From: Acidobacteriota bacterium
Lineage (GTDB): Bacteria; Acidobacteriota; UBA4820; DSQY01
Reading direction: 5' to 3'
Assembly: GCA_022759065.1 (NCBI GenBank)
Contig: JAEMPZ010000254.1
Span: 1 to 6,987, forward strand
Length of the DNA stretch: 6,987 nt
The notes under the pieces were generated by a model. It searched no databases. It had not been told where the DNA came from and saw only the letters and a list, made by a program, of their open reading frames with translations. Position 1 is the first letter of the stretch. Each line of letters starts with the position of its first letter. The position numbers were made by a program, and so were the translations under genes. Shown here one piece after another: positions 1 through 5,127 of the stretch.

Positions 1-25
1 CCTCTTCGCCTTCGGCTCGATGGCT

Positions 26-119
26 CCCCAATCCCTTATTAGGTGAAAGAGCATTGAAGCTAAACGGCGTGTTCATCAACATTTGGGGGCTCTGTTCCAG
101 TTCCATCGCGGGATTGGGG
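26..119. repeat. 10-bp perfect inverted repeat, 94 bp end to end
   Basis: CCCCAATCCC at 26-35 is the exact reverse complement of GGGATTGGGG at 110-119. The 74 bp between them have no gene and no clear secondary structure. The arms could be the base of a long RNA stem or the ends of a small non-autonomous element, but no target-site duplication is visible. Chance is a realistic explanation. Confidence 0.35.
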
Positions 120-150
120 GCAACCCAGTGGAAACGGGCATGAGGAAGAG

Positions 151-180
151 GGGACGCTGGGACGCGGATGAACACGGATA
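151..180. repeat. Short degenerate direct repeats (GGGACGC x2, CGGAT x2)
   Basis: GGGACGC occurs at 151-157 and 159-165, followed by CGGAT-GAACA-CGGAT at 165-179. From memory, GGATGAACACGGAT-type words recur as intergenic repeats in several bacterial phyla, and this may be a remnant of such a family. The stretch is short and the assignment tentative. Confidence 0.3.
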
Positions 181-190
181 GCGAGAAAGA

Positions 191-335
191 AATGCCGTTC
201 GCGTCATTCCTGGGACGGCATTGCTATGCGGCAAGAGCCGCCGTGGCAACCCTAAAACCCGGAATCCACGTCATTCCGGGGCCTGGTCGCGCTCCGCTTG
301 CCCGCTTGTTCCTCGCTTCACTTCGGAATGCGTGC
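191..335. repeat. REP-like palindrome cluster with repeated CGTCATTCC word
   Basis: Two compact hairpins lie 35 bp apart. The first has 8-bp perfect arms AATGCCGT (191-198) and ACGGCATT (215-222), extendable by a G-T and a C-G pair, around a 12-nt loop. The second has arms CCCGGAAT (258-265) and ATTCCGGG (273-280) around a 7-nt loop. The word CGTCATTCC occurs in both (202-210 and 269-277). An inverted near-copy, CGGAATGCGTG (324-334), can pair with ACGTCATTCCG (268-278) if one base bulges. Repeats built from ATTCC...GGAAT arms are known as dispersed intergenic elements (for example the Neisseria dRS3 type). The assignment to a REP-like class is inference. Neither hairpin has a T-tract, so they are not classical intrinsic terminators. 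Confidence 0.55.
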
Positions 336-362
336 CCCACCCTGCCCCTGGAAAAGCTGTTT

Positions 363-391
363 TGGACAGCAGTGGTCAGGCGTGGTAAAGT
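363..391 (+). promoter_or_regulatory. Putative sigma-70 promoter of the zinc-ribbon membrane protein gene
   Basis: A -35 box TGGACA (363-368, five of six matches to TTGACA) is separated by 17 bp from a -10 box TAAAGT (386-391, four of six matches to TATAAT). Transcription would begin near 398, giving a leader of only about 14 nt before the ATG at 412. A purine-rich GGGGAGGG (403-410) is the only ribosome-binding candidate and lies unusually close to the start codon. The spacing is ideal and the position sensible, but this is a consensus match only. Confidence 0.45.
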
Positions 392-411
392 AGTGGCGGG
401 ATGGGGAGGGC

Positions 412-2076
412 ATGGCCGAACTGATATTCCGCTGCCCTACTTGCGGTTTTGCCCACAAGATAGACAGTTCCCGTGTGCCGCCTTCAGGAATTCGCGGCAG
501 TTGCCGTGGCTGCGGCACCCCCATCCTGGTTTTCGCGGACGGGCGCGTCGAAACGCCGCCTTCCGCCGAACCGGCCCCGGCTCCCACGGCCCAGCCAACT
601 GCGCCCAAGGTGGAACCCTCCGCTGCGCCCGCTCAATCTCAAAAGGCGCCAACAGGCGCAAGACCAAATGAAGGTGCGCCAGCCATGGTCCAGTTCAGGT
701 GCCCATACTGCGGCGCCGCTGGTGAGCGCACGATGGGCGGACTGGCTGCCGATGGAACGATAGCAGCTTGCGGAACGTGCGTTCAGCTCTTCCGCCTTTA
801 CCCCGACGGGCGCACTGAGGAGGCTGGCGAGGATGACGCCGTGCCTTCGCCCGCGGCTCAGGCGCACCCGCCCGCGGTGAAGGACGCCGAGCCGGAGAAG
901 GGAGAGCTTCTCCTGTTCCTGTGCCCATTCTGCGGCAACGAAATCAAGGTTCCCAAAGCCAAACTTCCCCCCGAGGGTGCTCGCGGCAAGTGCTCCGGTT
1001 GCCAGGCCCGTCTAAGGCTGAAGCCTGACGGGAACGTGGAATTGGACGGAAAGCAGGCCCAGCCTTACTCTTCAGGGGCCTCGGCGCCTTCTCAAACGAA
1101 GGGCGTGGAACAGGGTGAACAGGGCGAGGCCGCCCATGATGGGCCAGAGCCGCTTGGGGACATTGACCACTGCTACCTGCATCCCGATGAGCCGCCCGCC
1201 CGCTCTTGCGTTGAATGCCACAGGTATCTGTGCGCGAAGTGTGCTGTCGAGAGGCGCATTGAAGGGCAGCTCAAGCCGGTCATGGTTTGCGCGGCCTGCG
1301 GAGGCGCCACGGCCCCTCTGCCCAAACGTGTCAGGTGGACCCCCTTTTACAAGGATTTGCCCAAGGTTCTTGCCGCGCCGGTTACCGGAGGCGCCCTCTG
1401 GTACTTTGGCGTCATGGTTCTATTGCAGATCGTGAAGCATTTCGCGGGCGCGATCCCAATAGCCGGGCTGATACCCTTTTTGCTGCTTACTGTTTTTCAG
1501 TGGGTCTTTTACCTCGAGGTCGTGAGGGACGTCGCCGGCGGGTCGTATGAGTTTCCAGGCTGGCCCGATATGTCGGACGTTCTAGCCATGATGACGAGCT
1601 TCTTGAAAGTGGTTTTTGTGACGATCGTTTCGCTGCTTCCGGTGTTCATCGCGAGTTGCATTTTGATGGCGCCCCTGCGAGCATTCATGGCCACGGCGGG
1701 CCCCGGCGAAAAACCGGGCCTTGCGCCGCTGCTCCTGGGGCCGGTAGGCGTCGTCATAGCGCTGTTTTTCTTCGTATATCTTTTCTACCTTCCGCTTTGC
1801 GTGGCCATAGTGGCGGTTTTTGACACGGTTCTACCCGCCCTCAACCCGATCTTGATCATCAAGATCATGAGCCGCATCGGCAAACCCTACGTCTTTGCGG
1901 CCCTTTTCTGGGCGGCCCTGTTCATATTCAACGCCGTCATTATGATTCTTCTCGGCAAGGCCGGATTGGTAGGCGGGGTGATTTACCCATTCTTTGATGT
2001 CTACTTCACCCTCGTGTTTTGCTATAGCCTCGGCCGCGTCATCGCCGAGAACGAGCATAAGATCGGATGGTCGTAG
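412..2076 (+). CDS. Multi-zinc-ribbon, B-box-like polytopic membrane protein (MJ0042-type)
   Basis: The protein has 554 residues. The N-terminal half is soluble and carries three zinc ribbons with identical spacing, CX2CX19CX2C: C8/C11/C31/C34, C97/C100/C120/C123 and C171/C174/C194/C197. Each is followed by a DG-V/T-E-like turn, as in MJ0042-type ribbons, and they are joined by Pro/Ala/Gln-rich linkers. A fourth metal site resembles a B-box finger (C254, H257, C266, C269, C274, C277, then C293/C296). From about residue 322 to 545 there are six or seven hydrophobic segments, reminiscent of DUF4013 or Yip1-like membrane domains (from memory, low confidence). No signal peptide is visible, so the fingers should be cytosolic. 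The ATG at 412 is chosen because the first ribbon starts at residue 5; the only in-frame upstream GTG (382) is followed by a stop. Function is unknown: membrane-tethered sensing or protein binding is plausible, and no catalytic motif is seen. Confidence 0.9.
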   Translation: MAELIFRCPTCGFAHKIDSSRVPPSGIRGSCRGCGTPILVFADGRVETPPSAEPAPAPTAQPTAPKVEPSAAPAQSQKAPTGARPNEGAPAMVQFRCPYCGAAGERTMGGLAADGTIAACGTCVQLFRLYPDGRTEEAGEDDAVPSPAAQAHPPAVKDAEPEKGELLLFLCPFCGNEIKVPKAKLPPEGARGKCSGCQARLRLKPDGNVELDGKQAQPYSSGASAPSQTKGVEQGEQGEAAHDGPEPLGDIDHCYLHPDEPPARSCVECHRYLCAKCAVERRIEGQLKPVMVCAACGGATAPLPKRVRWTPFYKDLPKVLAAPVTGGALWYFGVMVLLQIVKHFAGAIPIAGLIPFLLLTVFQWVFYLEVVRDVAGGSYEFPGWPDMSDVLAMMTSFLKVVFVTIVSLLPVFIASCILMAPLRAFMATAGPGEKPGLAPLLLGPVGVVIALFFFVYLFYLPLCVAIVAVFDTVLPALNPILIIKIMSRIGKPYVFAALFWAALFIFNAVIMILLGKAGLVGGVIYPFFDVYFTLVFCYSLGRVIAENEHKIGWS

Positions 2077-2117
2077 GGTGAAGGGTGAAGGGTAAAGGGT
2101 GAAGGGTGAAGGGTAAA
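2076..2117. repeat. Heptanucleotide tandem array, GGGTRAA x6
   Basis: Six abutting 7-mers are ordered A-A-B-A-A-B, where A is GGGTGAA and B is GGGTAAA, so a 21-bp unit is duplicated exactly. The first G is also the last base of the TAG stop (2074-2076) of the zinc-ribbon gene. The array resembles in kind the short tandemly repeated heptamers (STRR) of cyanobacteria, though the sequence differs. Confidence 0.9.
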
Positions 2118-2139
2118 GAAGTACCTTGAACCTCTTTAC
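2113..2139. other. Hairpin at the junction of two opposed heptamer arrays
   Basis: GTAAAGAAG (2113-2121) pairs with CCTCTTTAC (2131-2139) in a 9-position stem with one A-C mismatch and a 9-nt loop. It lies between two convergent genes, where a bidirectional terminator would be expected. It is AT-rich and has no flanking T-tract on either strand, so it is not called as an intrinsic terminator. It may simply result from the two arrays being inverted. Confidence 0.45.
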
Positions 2140-2166
2140 GCTTTACTCTTAACTCTTTACGCTTAA
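2132..2166. repeat. Inverted heptanucleotide array (minus-strand consensus GMGTWAA x5)
   Basis: Five abutting 7-mers on the plus strand read CTCTTTA, CGCTTTA, CTCTTAA, CTCTTTA, CGCTTAA. Their reverse complements, in the frame GCGTAAA/GAGTAAA/GAGTTAA, are the same family as the GGGTRAA array to the left, in opposite orientation and more diverged. The TAA stop (2163-2165) of the minus-strand metallopeptidase gene lies in the last unit, so the array reaches the end of that gene. Confidence 0.75.
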
Positions 2167-3050
2167 CGAACCGCGCCGGGCCCTTCCTCCTCTTCCCAGC
2201 GGCGCCTCCATTTTAGCCTGCGCCTGAAGGCCGTAAAAACGGCCAAGAGGAAAAGCGCCGTTACGACGCCCCAAATTGCTCCCGGCCCGGTGAGCATGGT
2301 CATAATTTCCGCCCACCACGGAAGGTGTTTCGCCCATTCGCTGAAGGCCTGGTCGGCGCTTATTCCGAACCTTTGCCTGAAGGCCTCGTCCGCGGAACCG
2401 GCCTGGCGCGCCGCAACCACGAAGCTTCGCACTGAGGCGTCATTCGGAAAAAGGTCGCGCACGAAGCCGCGCGCCAGCGCGTACGAGCCCCTGACTGCTC
2501 CCTCGCCGCCGGCGAAGTCACTGTTCACCTTGTCAAGGCTCCACTTGCCCTCGGCGACCCTCGGCAGGGCGAGCGCCGAGTACCAATCGTCCGCCCATCC
2601 CCATTCTCCGGCCGCCCGCATCGCGAGCCCCTCGTCAAGCCACCTAGGAGGCTTGTAACCGAGGCTGCGGAAAAGAAGCACGTGTGAAAGCTCGTGGCGG
2701 AGCGTCTGGATTTCGTCGCCGTAAGGATATGAGCCAGTGCGGCCGAGAATGATTATGATGCGGCCGGCCTCGGCCTGCGCCGCGCCCGCGGCGTACGAAG
2801 GAAGGCCGCGCCAATACAGGGGCAGCTCCGAGGGGTTGGCCACGACCGTTATATCCACCGGCTTCGCGCAATCTTCGGGAGGGATGGCGTAAAGGGAGCA
2901 GAGGCGCTCCGTCGCGCCGCGCGCTTCACTGTCCAGCCTTTCCGGCAATGATGCGAAAGCAGGAAGTGCGGCGAGAAAGCAATGGATCAATACAAGGCGC
3001 CGGAAAGACGAGAGACGGGAGATGGCCGATGAAAAATGGAATGAGGTCAT
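2163..3050 (-). CDS. Membrane-anchored gluzincin-type metallopeptidase (peptidase MA-like)
   Basis: Numbered from the ATG at 3050, the protein has 295 residues. A basic stretch and hydrophobic core (about 16-33, ending A-F-A) form a signal peptide. The zinc site is H119-E-L-S-H123 with E120 as catalytic base, followed by W-L-D-E-G-L-A with E140 as the likely third zinc ligand. This HExxH plus WxxEGxA layout is typical of the MA-like gluzincin peptidases. A single hydrophobic helix (about 253-275) precedes a strongly basic tail (RRRLKWRRR), so the peptidase domain should face the periplasm or exterior with its tail in the cytoplasm. The ATG at 3056 adds two residues, but its GGGAG (3059-3063) would be only 2 nt away, against 8 nt for 3050. 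It is the last gene of the minus-strand cluster, about 50 bp behind the propeller gene. Substrate unknown; active-site residues are intact. Confidence 0.88.
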   Translation of the reverse strand: MTSFHFSSAISRLSSFRRLVLIHCFLAALPAFASLPERLDSEARGATERLCSLYAIPPEDCAKPVDITVVANPSELPLYWRGLPSYAAGAAQAEAGRIIIILGRTGSYPYGDEIQTLRHELSHVLLFRSLGYKPPRWLDEGLAMRAAGEWGWADDWYSALALPRVAEGKWSLDKVNSDFAGGEGAVRGSYALARGFVRDLFPNDASVRSFVVAARQAGSADEAFRQRFGISADQAFSEWAKHLPWWAEIMTMLTGPGAIWGVVTALFLLAVFTAFRRRLKWRRRWEEEEGPGAVR

Positions 3051-3053
3051 CCA

Positions 3054-3102
3054 CATGGCTCCCGGCCCCTGGCTCCTGACCCCTGACGCCTAGCCCCTGA
3101 CG
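3054..3102. repeat. Degenerate heptanucleotide array, consensus CCTGACC x7
   Basis: Seven 7-mers in one phase fill the gap between two genes: CATGGCT, CCCGGCC, CCTGGCT, CCTGACC, CCTGACG, CCTAGCC, CCTGACG. The family differs from the GGGTRAA arrays about 0.9 kb away but has the same unit length. On the minus strand the last unit contains an ATG (3056-3054), and the junction of the last two units forms the GGGAG that probably serves as ribosome-binding site of the metallopeptidase gene. The propeller gene's stop begins 4 bp beyond the array. Confidence 0.8.
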
Positions 3103-3105
3103 TCC

Positions 3106-5118
3106 TCACGGGACGAGAAACCCTTTAACGGTGCTGTTTTCATAAGGGTCAACCACCTCCACAGCGAGGAAGTGGCGCCCCTTGGAGGGCAGGGAAAGGC
3201 GCAGCAGAGCGCTTTTGGAACCGATCCGGCCTTCCATTTCAACGGGTTCCCACGCGCCCCCGTCAATGCTTGCCCGCGCCGCCTCTACCGCCGTGTTGTC
3301 GGACGCCTCCAACTCAATGAAGTCCCGGCCCCTGCCCTTTTCGGCCAGTTGCGGCGGGGTGTTGTCAACTTCGAACAGTGGCAGGACCTTGAGCGTCGCG
3401 AGCGCTTCGCCCTCTGGGTTTGAAAGGCCGTCGTTGGCCGAAAGTTCGACTTGATAGCGCCCGTCTGGCAAAGCCCGCGTCTTGAATACATAGAAGGGAT
3501 CGGCCACTGATTCGGCGAGCGTGATCCATTCCTGGGAGCCCTCCGGCCGAAGCCGGACGTCCACCCTGACGTCGTCACCGTCAGGGTCGGAAACTTTCCA
3601 CGAGATCATGCGGAATCCATACAGGTAGTAGGTCTGCGGCGCCGAATCTGAGGGCTTGGACATGGCGAGCGACGGGAACGGGCGATCCTTTTCATGAATT
3701 TCCTGGACGAGCCGCTCGCCGAGCTGGCTCTGGTTTTTTACCGAGATTTCGCCGGGCGGCCCCACGCGCACATCGTCGAAGGCCGGCGGCCTGTTGACGG
3801 GACGGTAGGCAAAACTGACGCTTTTCAGCGTGGCTTGGGGCGGGTTTAACACGGCTCGCCACTGGTAATACCGGCTTGGCTGAAGCTGGCCGGAATCTTT
3901 CGCTGGGACAAAGGCGCTCCAGAAAGCGTCCGGCTCGGCGCTGTTTCCCGCGCGGATGAAAAGTTCCCAGGCGCCTGTTCCAAAACCCTCAATGACGCCA
4001 GGCCGCGCCGCCGTCGCCGCGTCAATCACGGGCGAGGTATAGCTTGCTTCGCCGGCGCCTTGTTTTGTGGAAACGGCCCACAGCGCTCCCGGGTTGGCTG
4101 TCATCACAACGGGAGCGGATAAGCCGCCGGCTATTGCAGATAACTGGTCCTTCGGCCATCGTGCCATCAACGATGCTTTCCCGCCCGCTATTTCGATGAG
4201 CGCGCCGTCGCGGGTTCCCGCGTATGCTCCCTGGGGGCCATGGGCGGTGGACAGCACGGTGGAAGGAAGAACGCGGATCGGGACTAGGGCGGCGCTTTTT
4301 TCCAACCGGTACAAGACCGCGCCCTTGGCCTCCGAAGAAGCCGCGGGCTGCTCCTTGCCGGGAGCCGAGGCGGAGCTTTCGGCCTTCTCGTTTGCCGCTA
4401 CCAAGATGGCGCCGCCGTCCAGCGCCAGTCCCGCGACCTCCTCCTGGGGAAGCGTGGCGGCAAGGGTCGCCCGGCCGCCTTTTTCAACGCGGTAGAGCGC
4501 CGCTGGCGATGCCGTGCCCACCCAGAGCGTTTCTCCGTCTTGAAGCAGGCAGCGCGCGTGGACCGCGTTGAAATCCGCGACCGGCTCTGGGTTTTTTCCG
4601 GGCGCGACGCGCCACAACTTTCCAGGCACGCCAGACGCGGCGAGCAGGCCGTCATTCGTGTTCGCCAAGGCCCATACGTACTGGGCGGGGATCTCCGCGG
4701 CCAGCGTTGCCTGGCCGTCCGTGGCGCCGACCTTGTAAACTTTGGCTGGGCCTGCCGTTCCGACGAGCAGTCCGCCATCGGGCGAGGCTGCCAACGAAGT
4801 AACGAGCGGCTCAGCGAAATGGTGAAAGACCGAGGTCTTGTCGGCGCTGACGCGGAGCAGGTCGCCGGAAGGCCCTGTTCCAATGAAAATATCCTCATTT
4901 AGGACGAGCGCGCAAAGAGGAGTTCCGGGAAGGCTCGTTTTTTTGACAAAGGCCGGTCCTAATGAGAGGACGCCCTCCTCGCTGACGCGCACTCCGTTTG
5001 TGGCGCCGAGCCACAAATCCTGCGAAGCTGAAAGGGCGGTTTTTGTCCTTCCGCCGAAAACCGTTCCGCTCGATAGCGCCAAAGTAAGAAACAACGCGTA
5101 GGCTACGTTTCGTCGCAT
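3106..5118 (-). CDS. Secreted beta-propeller protein with C-terminal Ig-like domains
   Basis: The protein has 670 residues from the ATG at 5118. This start is chosen because a signal peptide (about 1-22) begins there and GAGGT lies 4 nt upstream; an in-frame ATG at 5250 would add 44 residues overlapping the previous gene. Residues about 34-350 hold eight repeats of a strand-turn-strand motif like G-T-x-x-P-G-x-L-Y-R-V, ending near 45, 90, 130, 171, 211, 272, 310 and 349. The period is about 40 residues, consistent with a seven- or eight-bladed propeller. One blade carries a low-complexity Ala/Ser/Glu insertion (about 243-265). Then come a beta-rich module (about 358-455, with aromatic F-W-S and R-Y-Y-Q-W-R segments), a cadherin/fibronectin-like domain with D-P-D-G-D-D (about 500-580) and a final Ig-like domain opened by D-N-T-P-P. 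No catalytic motif is seen; a binding or scaffold role is inferred. Confidence 0.88.
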   Translation of the reverse strand: MRRNVAYALFLTLALSSGTVFGGRTKTALSASQDLWLGATNGVRVSEEGVLSLGPAFVKKTSLPGTPLCALVLNEDIFIGTGPSGDLLRVSADKTSVFHHFAEPLVTSLAASPDGGLLVGTAGPAKVYKVGATDGQATLAAEIPAQYVWALANTNDGLLAASGVPGKLWRVAPGKNPEPVADFNAVHARCLLQDGETLWVGTASPAALYRVEKGGRATLAATLPQEEVAGLALDGGAILVAANEKAESSASAPGKEQPAASSEAKGAVLYRLEKSAALVPIRVLPSTVLSTAHGPQGAYAGTRDGALIEIAGGKASLMARWPKDQLSAIAGGLSAPVVMTANPGALWAVSTKQGAGEASYTSPVIDAATAARPGVIEGFGTGAWELFIRAGNSAEPDAFWSAFVPAKDSGQLQPSRYYQWRAVLNPPQATLKSVSFAYRPVNRPPAFDDVRVGPPGEISVKNQSQLGERLVQEIHEKDRPFPSLAMSKPSDSAPQTYYLYGFRMISWKVSDPDGDDVRVDVRLRPEGSQEWITLAESVADPFYVFKTRALPDGRYQVELSANDGLSNPEGEALATLKVLPLFEVDNTPPQLAEKGRGRDFIELEASDNTAVEAARASIDGGAWEPVEMEGRIGSKSALLRLSLPSKGRHFLAVEVVDPYENSTVKGFLVP

Positions 5119-5122
5119 GTCA

Positions 5123-5127
5123 ACCTC
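5123..5127 (-). promoter_or_regulatory. Shine-Dalgarno site of the propeller gene, overlapping the upstream stop
   Basis: On the minus strand GAGGT lies 4 nt before the ATG at 5118. It overlaps the TGA stop (5126-5128) of the S55 gene, so ribosomes ending on the first gene stand on the ribosome-binding site of the second. The two stop/start codons are 7 bp apart. This supports one transcript and translational coupling, and it fixes the propeller start codon. Confidence 0.75.

Larger units (their letters stand above)
1..411. other. Intergenic region rich in inverted repeats, no supportable gene
   Basis: No reading frame here resembles a protein. Frame 3 is open from the window edge to a TGA at 141-143 and could be the tail of a gene starting outside the window, but its translation has no recognisable feature. 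The region contains a 10-bp inverted repeat (26-35/110-119), a short direct repeat near 151-165, two strong hairpins with a shared word (191-222 and 258-280), and a promoter-like pair upstream of the first gene. An open frame that starts at 168 and runs into the first gene has arginine-rich, low-quality composition and is treated as a shadow. Confidence 0.7.

Noticed and set aside
3..143. Frame open from the left edge to a TGA, possibly the tail of a gene outside the window
   Set aside because: Only 46 codons are visible, the translation shows no recognisable motif, and the 26-35/110-119 inverted repeat falls in it; not enough to call.
168..671. Open frame of 167 residues on the plus strand before and over the first gene
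   Set aside because: It overlaps the zinc-ribbon gene in another frame, is arginine-rich with no domain, and lacks a credible ribosome-binding site.
2076..2166. CRISPR-like repeat array
   Set aside because: Units are 7 bp and abut without spacers; this is a tandem microsatellite-type array.
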